DNA of 50,814 nucleotides, taken from NCBI GenBank assembly GCA_025201765.1, contig MU623531.1, positions 1 through 50,814 on the forward strand. Reading direction: 5' to 3'. Positions 11,757 through 21,838 of the stretch are shown piece after piece; the stretch's first letter is position 1; every line of letters begins with the position of its first letter. The DNA comes from Daldinia sp. FL1419. Taxonomy: Eukaryota; Ascomycota; Sordariomycetes; Xylariales; Hypoxylaceae. The notes beneath the pieces were generated by a model. The model saw nothing but the letters and a program-made list of their open reading frames with translations, was not told the origin of the DNA and did no database searches. A program made the translations under genes and the position numbers.

Positions 11757-12817
11757 GTTGTCTCGTAGTTGCTGTCGTTGTTGGTAGCGGGGGTATTGTT
11801 GGTGTAAGTGTCGAGATTGAGACCGAAGGTAAAACTGAAAACAAAGGCGGGAAGTAGGTTTATAAGTACCCAAGGTACGAGTTACCTTGAACATGTTTTA
11901 TACTACATCCATGTAACAAGTAGCTATAACTACTGGGGGATATGTAGGTAGGTTAAGTAGGTACCTACCTATTTATAAGCAAAGTGATGTTAGCTCTTAT
12001 GTAACTTGCATTCCAGCATTACACAAGGGATATCATCCAATCCATGGAGGGAGGATCTTAGTTAAATTAGTCAGCTAGGTAACTACCTAACCTTATAAGG
12101 GTAGGCAGTAGGTATAATAGGTACCTACCTGGGTAGGTAGGTATTAATCAACCTCAAGGTACGAACGTCAGGATTACTAACCCGTCTATTAGGAATAGAG
12201 GATTGCCGCTACTGCAAGGACCTGGATTAGTCTTTGGTCCAAGCAGCAGATCTAGCGCATCGGACCCTAGCGCGATATCTACATGTAGATAGCTCTCATG
12301 TAGGTAACCTCTTAGTCTGCATATGTGCCTAGGCGTATATGTACGTATGCTAACCTAGGTACGCATGTACGCATGTACGATGTACGATAGTTATGTACGA
12401 TAGATCTGTTAGACAACTCCGCCAGTTCTTACATTACGTACAAACCATTTCATTCGTAAAAAGCAATTGCCACTGTCTTGCTTGATCATACACACAATTA
12501 ACCAAAAGCCAACCTGAGCCGTAAAGCTCAACCAGGCCGGTTAAAGAATCCTTTTAAATCCTGTTTCCTGCCACCCTCATCAATAAACGTTGAAGCCGGC
12601 CCATCAAATAAGAATCTTCATTGCACTTCACGCGTAACCTTCCCCTTTAAGTACTTTTTATTCCCTTAATTTTTCTCGTTACCTACTACTTCATACCACT
12701 CAAGATTCCTACAAACATATCATTGGCGCGGCGCGCCGGTCCGGCCACAAGCGGGGAAACGGCACGGTATCTAAATAACGTAAGGGGGGTCGCTCAAATA
12801 AAGTTGAATCAAGAAAT
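11757..12817. other. Intergenic, rich in TAGGTA/TACCTA words
   Basis: This non-coding stretch lies between the 5' end of the GST gene and the 3' end of the SR gene. Positions 11938-11972 and 12060-12150 are built largely of TAGG, CCTA and GGTACC words. Positions 12330-12410 repeat TACG, GCATGTA and TGTACGATAG. I see no open frame with family likeness other than the possible GST N-terminal extension ending at 11894. Confidence 0.6.
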
Positions 12818-14534
12818 TTACCAGTAACCGCCACCGCGGCGGTAATCCTCCCGAGGGTAACCCCCACCCTCTCGAGGCCCATAACCGCCCTCACGCGGGG
12901 GGAAATCCCGCGGAGGTCGGTCATAAGGTCGGCCGTTGACATACGGGTCCGGTGGTGGGCCGTAGTCGCGGCGGTAAGGATCTTCGTAACGCCCACGTGG
13001 AGGTGGGTAGTCGTCGATGGGTCCGCGGCGCGGCGGGGACCTGTATCGGCGATCGTCATAGTAGTCGCGACGCGGCGGGCTCCGGTCACGGTAGTCATCA
13101 CGGTAACCGCGCGGGCTGTACCCACCACGAGGCGGTCCACGGCGATCGTAGCCCTCGCCCGGGGGGCCGTACGGTCGGCGACCCATGGGAGAGCGAGAAC
13201 GGGCACCACGCTCGCGGGTAGGGAAATCCGGTTGGGTCTGATATTTTATGTTAGCAGCGGAAATATAGCGGACCCTAGACGAAACCTACGTCGGCAACAC
13301 AAGTGACTCGCTGTCCCTTGAATTCGCGGCCGTCAAGCTTCTCTACGGCAGTCTTCAAATCGGCTGCGGTCTCAAACTCGACGAAGCTGTTTTTAAATTC
13401 CATTAGTTTACATCCTCGTAGGCCAGGGAAATCCGGTGGGAGTCGTCACATACCCTCGGCCATTTCCGTCGCGGCCCGTTTCCGAGTAAACGACATCCAA
13501 GCTGGACTGTCGAGCAAAGTCTTTCAGGTCCTAGATCCAGATTCCATGTAAGTGGGGGGTCCGAGGAGCGGTGTAGAACATATGCGAATGAGGCCAATAT
13601 TTCCCAACTCCAGAAGCAGCACCAGCAAAAGGAATGCGGTCAAACCAATCCAAGCAGGCGGGTTACGTCTAACATTGGAAATCCCTGAGGCACCTTGGCT
13701 AGCTCCTGAGACCTGTCCGCCAGAATTTGGGAGAGCTAAATCGATGATTATGACATCACATAAAAAAAATAAGATGTTGGATACCAAGCGTTCCCAATTG
13801 TTCAGGCGAAAAAGCACACGGCGCAAGATGGCTCGCTGTACCAAGGAAGGGAAAATTTCATCTAAAGCCAGAATCCGAGGGCGAAGAACGGAAAAACGGG
13901 AGTTAAACAGACCTGCCAGCTGGTATCATTGGGAAGTCCAGTAATCTGCATGCGATGGGGAGTGCGACGGGGTCGCGGAGCACTGCGCTCGTGGCCGCCG
14001 AAGCCTTCGCGATGGCGAGAACCCCGAGCGAATTGCACGGTCAAGCGTTCGCCCATGAAATCAGATCCATCTTATCGTAAATATTAGCCAGGGAAACAAC
14101 GGAGAAATCAGGTGAGACGGTGGCCAGGAACGGTCCAAGACGTACGGAAAGCTGTTGCACGAAATAAGATTAGCTAAGATTATCATCGCGAACAAAACTT
14201 TGTTGGACAAGCAGACGCGGCTGTGTACTCACCAGGAACGACATCGCGCGCATCCATGGGATCCTTGTATTCGATGAAGCCGAATCCATTCATCAGCTTG
14301 ACCTCGGTGATTTCACCAGTGCCATGGGTTGCGAAGTGGGCTTCCACATCGGCCTTGGTTGCTAGACGGGACAGTTAGCAGTCACAACAGGGCGACACAA
14401 AAAAGCTAGCTCGGAGCTCCGTTACACTACAACGTGCAACACGAGCTTCGAAACAAAGCAATCCGGTATAACTTACCGCCCTTTGGCAGGTTGCCCAAGT
14501 AAAGCCGGGTAGCAGAAACCTCGGTGGACGCCAT
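12818..14534 (-). CDS. SR-family pre-mRNA splicing factor (two RRMs, Srp2/SRSF1 type)
   Basis: Six exons (14534-14477, 14361-14233, 14070-13913, 13530-13454, 13386-13290, 13237-12818) encode 312 residues, and the exon sum is divisible by three. The first RRM starts with RLYLGNLP and contains GFGFIEYKD. The second has RMQITGLPNDTSWQDLKDF; the SWQDLKD heptapeptide is the hallmark of the pseudo-RRM of SRSF1-like proteins, and it is created across the exon 3/4 junction. The last exon is an Arg-rich tail with RSRSP, RDRSPPRRD and YRSPPRR followed by Gly/Tyr/Pro-rich repeats, the substrate type of SR kinases. Introns are 115, 162, 382, 67 and 52 nt. Intron 3 is unusually long and its donor is GTCTGT. 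The protein should act in the nucleus in splice-site choice and mRNA export. Confidence 0.92.
13531..13912 (-). other. Long intron 3 (382 nt) of the SR gene
   Basis: Exon 3 ends in TGG CAG followed by GTCTGT, and exon 4 begins GAC CTG AAA after GGATCTAG. The join is in frame and completes SWQDLKD. The intron is two to seven times the length of the other introns in this gene, and its donor is weak. SR genes often regulate themselves through alternative splicing at such introns. Open frames seen inside it on either strand look accidental. Confidence 0.8.
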
Positions 14535-16054
14535 GATCGCGGTCGATGGAAACGAGGCGCGAGTCCGGATGAGTGTTTAGAAAAACAAAGGTTGAGAGGG
14601 CTCGCGTGCGCGGGCGGAGAAGTTGGGGGGGGAAGATAAACTCTTCAAGTCGATGCGCGAATCACGAGAAACCAGGTAAAAGGGAAAAAAAGTAACCGGG
14701 CGAAATTGCTTGTCGAATCAGATCCTTGGGTAGGTTGCGTGAAATAAAAAAGAAATTGGTAACGAGGCCGCGGACCAGGATGGAACCCCCCGATGAGAGC
14801 TGAAGGTGGTTTTCCTGGAAAAATAATGCGGGCAACGAAAGCGGCGAAAAAATTGGAAGGAGGGTAGAGATAGGTAGAGATAGGCCGGCTATGAAATTGG
14901 TGGTTGGAAAGCTTGGAATTAAAAACGGAAGAGAGAGTTGGATGGAGAAGTGGTTGAGTGGTCCCCTTGTGTCGCGCGGGTAGGCCAAAAAAAAAAAAAA
15001 AGTACGAAGGACGGGTAGTATTATGACCGTATCACTTGTTCTGGTTTTATTAAAAGTTGACAAGTGATTGATGCAGAAGATCGAGGTGTGATGGGGATTG
15101 GCAACTGCTGAGATAGGTTTAAAGGTGAATAATTGGACCGGATGGATTGAGAGTAACTGAGCAACTGAGGAAACTACCTGGACTACTAATGTTACTTTGA
15201 AAAGAATTGGAAGGTGTCTGGCTGACTTCTCCAGGGCATCTCTGCGAAGGGGAACCGTGCACTCAAAAATGTGGAGGCATTGATTGCGGAGCCAAACCTG
15301 GCTAACTTGTACATAGTAAGATTTTGAATTTTGTTCGTTCAAGATCCTCGCCCCGCACCGACAGAAAACAGCCTAACCTCACCAATGTTGGAGTGGGATT
15401 GAGTACGATACTTGGGTACATATAAGTACCTAGGTACATACATGCCTACCTCGCAGGATGGACCTATTATGTATCTAGGTACTCGAGGTACAACAATTAT
15501 ACTTTGTCGACATTTATTAGAGACTTCACTCGCATATCAGCAACTCTCTCAAAAACAATCAAGCAAACAATTATATACCGACATACACAAATCAGCATTC
15601 GAAAGATTTCACAACATGTGCACATTACATACATCCCACAAAGATAACCGTTCTACCGTCACGGCATACATACCTACCTTAGGTATGTAGGTACACAATA
15701 GATGCTTGCTCTTTCGAATTACCCCTCGAACATGGATGCAGGCAAGCGAACGCCTCACTTTATTTCTAGCGGTAGCTCTCGATACGACATTCTGTGCTTT
15801 TTCGCAACGATCGCAATGATAAGAGCCACACCGCCAACCAGACATTAGATACCTATTCTAACATTCATACCTGGTATTTACTCGCGCCTCGAGACCATCC
15901 TGAACTCTCTCGACTTGGTCCAAACGCCGATGCTATGCTGTGCCTTGTAGAAGAAATGCCCGCTTGGTACCCGCTTGATACGCGTATCAAGCTTCATTAA
16001 ATAGAATGTCAATTAATTCGTCCATGATCGTAAAAACCAAATGCGAACTGTGAT
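14535..16054. other. SR gene promoter and Mdm1-like 3' region
   Basis: No gene supported. An A-run occurs at 14990-15001, and TACCTAGGTA words at 15410-15490 and 15665-15690. An open frame of 226 codons at 14662-15342 (-) is of low complexity and immediately upstream of the SR gene, so it is more likely leader or promoter DNA. A 20-bp perfect palindrome lies at 15973-15992. Confidence 0.5.
15973..15992. repeat. 20-bp perfect palindrome with an ACGCGT core
   Basis: The sequence GCTTGATACGCGTATCAAGC equals its own reverse complement over all 20 bases. It lies 63 bases past the stop codon of the Mdm1-like gene. The core ACGCGT is the MluI cell-cycle box bound by MBF in fungi. It could be a dimer-binding site or an RNA hairpin in the 3' region; the sequence alone does not decide. 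Confidence 0.85.
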
Positions 16055-19000
16055 CTATTCGTTAGCGTTACAATACAGTCTTCGGTTCAGTGGTGTTACG
16101 TACTTCAACCTCGAGTTATTGAGCGTAGCAAACATCCTGCGGCTTGCTGCTTGTGCATTCAACCTCCCAACCACATTTCCGGCCAAATCTGGAACAAGAG
16201 TAGCTAACATTAAACTTGCTTCTCTACGAGTTCGCGCTTTCTCTGATGAGGTCCTGGGTTGCTTGTTTCTGTTGAGCTGCCCATCTGGCCACATGCTACC
16301 CCTCAAGAGATCGATATATTTAAGAATAGCATCTTCTTGGACTAGGAGCTTGAAATTGTCTCGTACTTTTCGTTCGATAGTACCCCCGAGCATTTGATGC
16401 AAGACAACGACAACGGCCCGGCCACGAAGCCAATTATTACCTCGATTAAGGCCAAAGACTTCGAGGAAGATGTCGCAGATTGGTTTGATGAAAGGTTCGA
16501 GCTCTTTATTCTCAAAGGCATTCAATTCGGCTTCGGCTTCAGCCGTCGTCATGGCATCCTCATTAACGTTAAGTGGTATTGTGCCCATTTGGCTCGTGGC
16601 CGCTGCGATTAGATTCTGGCCCGCAGTGGAGAGCTGGTCGAGAACAGGTATGTTTCCCAAGATATCTTCCATACCATCGGCCACCGAATCGTATAAACGC
16701 GTAATCATATCCTTCTTATCCTCGCGATTCATCAAGTCCTCGCCCTGAGTGATGACACTTTGCGACAAGAACGCCCGTAAATCTCTACTGCGACATACAT
16801 CTGGTAGGAGAAGCAGTTCGCTCAAGTATCGCTCTAACGCATCTCGCCGCTTGCGAAGAAAGTCGCTTTGGAGTTTCAATACCATTCTTCGTCGTGGAAA
16901 ATCTAAATTCCGTACCGAGGGGTATCTATCTCGCAATTTCTGGTGGAGTTCGAGGAATTCGCTGTATCGTCGCGTTATAATCCAGGTAGCTGCTGGCATC
17001 TTCTCTCCAGCATTCCTCTTCACTTCGATGACGTATAGAGCAAACTCTTTCCCGTCGTCTTCCTTTCCGACCTGGATGGACTTAATCTTAATCGACGCAC
17101 GCCCGTATAGACTATTATCGCTCTCTTGTATTACATATTGCTGTCGCTGTAGTTCCTTGCGCCGAAGTTCCCTTTGCAGACTCGCTCTTGACTTCCTTAA
17201 GATGCGCAACTCCGCCGTATTATTAGTCAATTCCGCCTTCTTCGTTAGTGATTCTATGACAGCCTCCTGAGCAGCAAGTCGATCAATATCGTTCGTGAGA
17301 GCCGTAATCGCCTCTGCAAGACCTAGATCCCCGGGAGCAGCTTCGTGCACTTCATCCTCGATGTTACCGGCTTCGGCTTCGGTATGGTCTTCTTGTTCAT
17401 CTGATAGGAATTTATCTTCGTCTGCGAAAAGGTCGTCGTCCATAAAAACGCCAATCCTGGACGCCGCACTAACAAGTCCGAGAGAAGCCAAACTGGGCTT
17501 ATCAACTTCTTTCCCGGATAGTATTGAACGCTGTTGATCCAATGAGCCCCTAGCCGAATTATTGTCTTGAGCTGAGAATATGCTTGAAGCCCCGTCATCA
17601 TTCCCGAATAAGGATTCACGAAGGTCCTCTGCAGTTTGTGGCCGATTGTCTTCCATAATATTATTCAGTGCTTCCTCCATCGCTTGGACTACTTGAGTAT
17701 CGGGTACGGGTTTTAATGGTTCTTGATCGAGACTCATTACCGAGTCCGCCATCGGATCGTGTTCCGCATCATCCTCGTCAAATAATGGTGAAGTTGTGCT
17801 ATCATCGAATGATCGCCGTTGACCCATTGAGGGATCTAGGCTAGAATTAACATTTGTAGCAACATCTTTCAAGTCTGTGGCAGACAGACCTCGTCTAACT
17901 AGACCGTTGGATGTGTTTAGCTTCGGATTAAGCTTTGCCACTGATGCGGGCTTCAACCCATACGATTGCGAGGTGTGAAGTAGTGGTGAGCCTGTAGCTG
18001 ACCCTGCCTGAGGCTGCTGAACTAGGGGGGCACTCTTTGATGCCTCCTCCGATGCTAGTGCCTTATAGAATATCTCCGATCTTTTAAACGCATCAAGATG
18101 TTTAGATTGCATATCCTCAAGCACGGCGCTTTGAGCCCGCAACACAGCCCGACGTGCTTTGTAGTACTGGGCTGGGGTAGCTGCTTTCCCGGCTTCTAGG
18201 AACTCACGAATAACGCGCCGCGAACTAGCAGGGACTTTGAGCTCCTTTTTAGCTAAGTAGGCCTGGTCAATCTGGGCGATATCGGTGCGATCGGAATCGG
18301 TCCAGGGGCTCAGAGTCGAAGGCAGTTGCTCGTTGTCAGGTCCGTCATCTTCCAAGGGGTTTCGTAGACCATCTACCACTAGCCAGAACTGCACGAGGGG
18401 CATTAAGCCTTGTCTATCCATATATTCCATAAAATAAGAAAGACCCGAAGTGTCACGTAGAATTTCAACCAAAGAAGCGTGCTCAAGCCTAGAAGACCCT
18501 GTAGTTGGCACTGGGGTACTTGATAAAGGTATATGTCGTCCATCACCACCCGCAGCTAATTGCTGAACCCTTTGATCTAGGAGCCGTTTGCCCATTTCTA
18601 ATCGGCGGATATAGATCGGATCCTGGCCCGAGTACTGGGAGTCTCTTTTTAGTTGGCTCGCTACTTCACTTCGAAAGCGCCTAGCGTCAGATAAGTTGTT
18701 AAGCTTGCGGATGGTGCGAATGAATTTCTCAAAACGGCGCTCGCTGTCCCCCGGAGCTAGTCGCGGAAAAGCTACCGGCCTAGAGCTCTTCGGTGGCGCC
18801 GACGCGTGCGCATCTAAGGCTGCGCGAAGCTTCCGGACGGTTGATCGGTCTTGTAGCATAGATCGACCATAGTTTTCTATTACCTGGTTCCAGGTGTCGG
18901 GTTCAGATAGAAGTTGTAAAGTAGGGAACAAGACAGTACAAGCGACAATTTCGCGAACAATGTTAAAGACGACTCGACTATCGACCATCGTATGAGGAAG

Positions 19001-19729
19001 TACTTTTGGTAAAACCTTGGTAACTATATTCCGTAGGTAATCTTGCTGTAATAACTTTGTATCGGAGTAGGTCAGAGATACAGCAGGATGTAATTTGCCG
19101 TCGTTGTATTTGGCGGCAATGGCCAAGTCTAACTCTTCGGATTCCGTAACATCGCGATTCAGCTTCCGGCCGCGCACCGCCCTTTCCGCATCGTAGAAGT
19201 CTCGAAAGTGGGCTGTTAATATCGGGACAATCCTACTCGTTACTATTTCCACCAGATCCGTTTCGAAAAGACGGTCTCGAATGCTAGCCAGCGCATATCT
19301 TACGGTCTTGTCTACCTCGTTCGCAAACACCGGGTTTTTGCTTATGTTCGAGTACCATGATTTAACAAAGTCCCGTATAATTAACTTGAGCAAATCGTCT
19401 AGGGCGTTTGATATGACGGGAGATTCGGGATACAGGGGATCTTTAAGATATGTTTGCCGAATTCGTAGAGCGGTGGTTTCTTTGTGCCAGGAGGCGGGGC
19501 CCGAAAATATAACTGCATTGGGCCGTGACGTTCTATTACGCTGGCTATACGTTGAGCCTCGGGAAGTTAAAAGCAAGAGGAGACAGGCTAGTATAGTTAC
19601 GACGACACCGCTGACGAACGCATATCCCATCCATCGGACGGGAGGAAACCAACTTGTGGCATAACCCCATGCGATGAAGCAAACGACGCCAGCATAACCA
19701 ATATCTCTCCCCTTAAGGGCCATACTCAA
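16055..19729 (-). CDS. MDM1: PXA-RGS-PX-Nexin_C protein, Mdm1/SNX13/SNX25 type
   Basis: One uninterrupted frame encodes 1224 residues. Two N-terminal membrane segments lie near residues 11-29 and 34-54. A PXA domain follows at about 100-288, then an RGS domain near 416-560 (LVEILRDTSGLSYFMEYMDR), a long acidic low-complexity linker, a short coiled coil with RRKELQRQQ, a PX domain near 875-990 (TWIITRRYSEFLELHQKL, PRRRMVLK) and a Nexin_C domain near 1070-1180. This order and the length match yeast Mdm1 and animal SNX13/14/25, ER-anchored tethers that contact the vacuole/lysosome and affect lipid handling. The PX arginine and basic patch for phosphoinositide binding are visible. The start is MSM, so the second Met is an equally good start. 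The absence of introns over 3.7 kb is unusual beside its intron-bearing neighbours. Confidence 0.92.
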   Translation of the reverse strand: MSMALKGRDIGYAGVVCFIAWGYATSWFPPVRWMGYAFVSGVVVTILACLLLLLTSRGSTYSQRNRTSRPNAVIFSGPASWHKETTALRIRQTYLKDPLYPESPVISNALDDLLKLIIRDFVKSWYSNISKNPVFANEVDKTVRYALASIRDRLFETDLVEIVTSRIVPILTAHFRDFYDAERAVRGRKLNRDVTESEELDLAIAAKYNDGKLHPAVSLTYSDTKLLQQDYLRNIVTKVLPKVLPHTMVDSRVVFNIVREIVACTVLFPTLQLLSEPDTWNQVIENYGRSMLQDRSTVRKLRAALDAHASAPPKSSRPVAFPRLAPGDSERRFEKFIRTIRKLNNLSDARRFRSEVASQLKRDSQYSGQDPIYIRRLEMGKRLLDQRVQQLAAGGDGRHIPLSSTPVPTTGSSRLEHASLVEILRDTSGLSYFMEYMDRQGLMPLVQFWLVVDGLRNPLEDDGPDNEQLPSTLSPWTDSDRTDIAQIDQAYLAKKELKVPASSRRVIREFLEAGKAATPAQYYKARRAVLRAQSAVLEDMQSKHLDAFKRSEIFYKALASEEASKSAPLVQQPQAGSATGSPLLHTSQSYGLKPASVAKLNPKLNTSNGLVRRGLSATDLKDVATNVNSSLDPSMGQRRSFDDSTTSPLFDEDDAEHDPMADSVMSLDQEPLKPVPDTQVVQAMEEALNNIMEDNRPQTAEDLRESLFGNDDGASSIFSAQDNNSARGSLDQQRSILSGKEVDKPSLASLGLVSAASRIGVFMDDDLFADEDKFLSDEQEDHTEAEAGNIEDEVHEAAPGDLGLAEAITALTNDIDRLAAQEAVIESLTKKAELTNNTAELRILRKSRASLQRELRRKELQRQQYVIQESDNSLYGRASIKIKSIQVGKEDDGKEFALYVIEVKRNAGEKMPAATWIITRRYSEFLELHQKLRDRYPSVRNLDFPRRRMVLKLQSDFLRKRRDALERYLSELLLLPDVCRSRDLRAFLSQSVITQGEDLMNREDKKDMITRLYDSVADGMEDILGNIPVLDQLSTAGQNLIAAATSQMGTIPLNVNEDAMTTAEAEAELNAFENKELEPFIKPICDIFLEVFGLNRGNNWLRGRAVVVVLHQMLGGTIERKVRDNFKLLVQEDAILKYIDLLRGSMWPDGQLNRNKQPRTSSEKARTRREASLMLATLVPDLAGNVVGRLNAQAASRRMFATLNNSRLKYVTPLNRRLYCNANE

Positions 19730-20348
19730 TTTGAGGCGGCTTTAAAATTGGCGTCATGACTTGTCCGTGGGGTGACAGGTAGATGTAGTAGCATCGTGGG
19801 AAATCGTAAATGACGGCGAATTGGAAGCCAAGAGCTGCTTATCGATTGAAGCGTTGTAACTTGTAAGCTTCGAACCCATTAGGTAAGGTGTACATACCGT
19901 TTGGGGTACCTAAAGCGATGCAATAAGCTCGGGCCATTACCAACCTGGCATTTATGTACATACATTAAGGTACCCCAGGTACAGGGTACCTACATTATGC
20001 ACGTATCGATAGGTACTATCGATAGGTACTACCTCATGCACCCATTAAAAACCACCTGCAGACATTCCCGAATTCAAGTTCCAACTTTGGTATGTATTGA
20101 ATAACACGATCCAAGGCCTTCTCAACGGCAGACCCGCTAAAGTGGAATGAGCCCCCTCATATTTCATCAGTCAAATTAGAAGATCTGCTTCTTGGAAGAG
20201 GAGGTATTGCATTTTCATAGAATAATCATCACCGGGTATCTTTAATATTCCATCGTTCGGACTCTCATTACTGGATTGGCCTCTTGTTTCTCTTCGGGAC
20301 AGTATCTGGTCCCCTCGTTATCATAGGTATTCACGGCCAGATTGAGGA
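19730..20348. other. Mdm1-like promoter / TRM8 3' region
   Basis: No gene seen. Positions 19960-20035 are rich in GGTACC and TAGGTAC, with two directly abutting copies of TATCGATAGGTAC at 20004-20029. The rest is unremarkable and should contain the promoter of the minus-strand gene at 16055-19729. Confidence 0.5.
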
Positions 20349-21217
20349 TCACCACTCAGGATCTTCCAGGCGCCGGAATAAGGCCACAAATTTCTGCCCC
20401 TTGTTCCGTGCCACCTTCTTCCCTTCCTCGGTTTCTGTTCTCATGACCTCTACGCACGGATCGGCCTCCTGCTCCTCCTCAGGCACCCTCTGGAACGAAG
20501 GGTGGGCTTCGAAATGTTGCACCATCCACTCATGGAGATTCTCCACATCAGTAATAGTGTAGACAATCCCACCTGGCCTAAGAGCGTATGCGTATTCGGA
20601 ATTGAGGGTAGTGGATACAATTCGAGCCTTATGTTTGCGCTGTTTGAAATGAGGGTCGGGGAAGCAAATGAATAACTTCGATAGCTGGCCCTTTCGAAAG
20701 AAGTTGGGTAGGAATTTCATCGTATTTGCTCGCAGGCAAGCAATGTTCTGGTATGATTTAAGCTCGGAATCTTTTGCGCGAAGGGCTTTAATTCGATCTT
20801 GGACGTAGTCCGCTACTTGCGATCGAATTTCCATACCGACGAGTAGGGTATCTGGCATTACGGGCGACAGAGCTACGAGAAGGCCTCCGAAGCCGCACCC
20901 TATGTCTACAACTTCGACGTCTTTTGTGAGCTTCGAGGGTGATATTTGCGATTGTGATTTTTCGGTAAACTCTGGATAGTATTTGGACCAATCCATAGCT
21001 TCGGGCCTAGCAGGGCTACGAGGTGTAAGCATTCATCTCCATATTCGGTAGGTAGGAGGAAGGGGTTGACATACTATGCTAACCTATGATCCGAGAAGGG
21101 ATTTGCATGTGCGCGCTGGCGATAAAACTTCTTCTTGGGCATACCGGTTGTGACATTTTCTTTTAGCGCTTGGCGGTAATCTTGCCGCTTCTGCTTCTTA
21201 TTCGGAGGTCCAGGCAT
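20349..21217 (-). CDS. TRM8: tRNA (guanine-N7)-methyltransferase, catalytic subunit
   Basis: Two exons (21217-21075 and 21015-20349) separated by a 59-nt intron with a GTATGT donor encode 269 residues. The N-terminus has KKKFYRQRAHANPFSDHR, and the splice join yields RLAYPARPEAMDWSKYYPEF, as in Trm8/METTL1. VVDIGCGFGG is the S-adenosylmethionine site, and FICFPDPHFKQRKHKARI contains the FPDPH motif and basic strip that hold the tRNA. The enzyme methylates G46 of tRNAs together with the Trm82 WD-repeat subunit, which is not in this window. The start is fixed by the conserved lysine-rich N-terminus. A nearer ATG at 21032 falls inside the intron and is not used. It diverges from the gene at 21839 over a 621-base shared promoter. 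Confidence 0.95.
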
Positions 21218-21838
21218 TGCGACAATATTGGTAATTTAAGAGAAATGATGCGACAATCGGTAGTCTAATTTTTTAGCCTTGAGAATTCCAATTGCGAAGC
21301 TTAAATGGTTGATAAAAAGAAATGCTGGAGAGTGTAACGTCAAAGCTGACAATGTGGGGTACCAGCTGAGGAAACAGCTGGTGGGGTTAAATGTGTTAAA
21401 TATGTCAGATATGCGATAAGACAAGATAAGCACTCCTTTTTCCTGGTAACGTGCGCCTGACGATCCGGTTGCTGGGGAAACCAACCCCCAAATCAGGTAA
21501 GAAAAGGGCGGCGAGAGAGAACTTAAACAAAAGGGCTCCATGCATTACAATGTTTTAATCGCTGTCACAACGTCTGATTCAAAAACGTCAAAGTTTATAT
21601 TAAAATCTAAGCCTCATCTCGGCGCTTGTAGCTGTCAGATGAGGAAAGTTCAACAGGCTGCCCGTTAATAAAACAGGCTTCGCCGTTGAACGCGTACTCA
21701 TCTCTAAATATTGCTTCACACGATATATGGTAACAAATCAACCTTTTGTCTATATTACCTCATAGCATCTCTGCTTTGCTTTGAAATATTTGCTCTGTCG
21801 TCGACTTAGACGGCGAGCATTCTTAACAATCAGACACT
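21218..21838. promoter_or_regulatory. Divergent promoter region, TRM8 / GBD-FH3 gene
   Basis: These 621 bases separate two start codons facing away from each other. They must contain both promoters unless one extends into the other gene. I see no clear TATA box; pyrimidine-rich stretches precede the plus-strand start. The pair may share control, but nothing here proves it. Confidence 0.5.

Noticed and set aside
13524..13844. Open frame on - with a hydrophobic stretch inside SR intron 3
   Set aside because: It lies wholly in the intron and overlaps the exon 4 boundary; the joined exons explain the region better.
14662..15342. Open frame of 226 codons on - before the SR gene
   Set aside because: Low complexity, Phe/Leu/Ser-rich from T-rich leader DNA; no family likeness.
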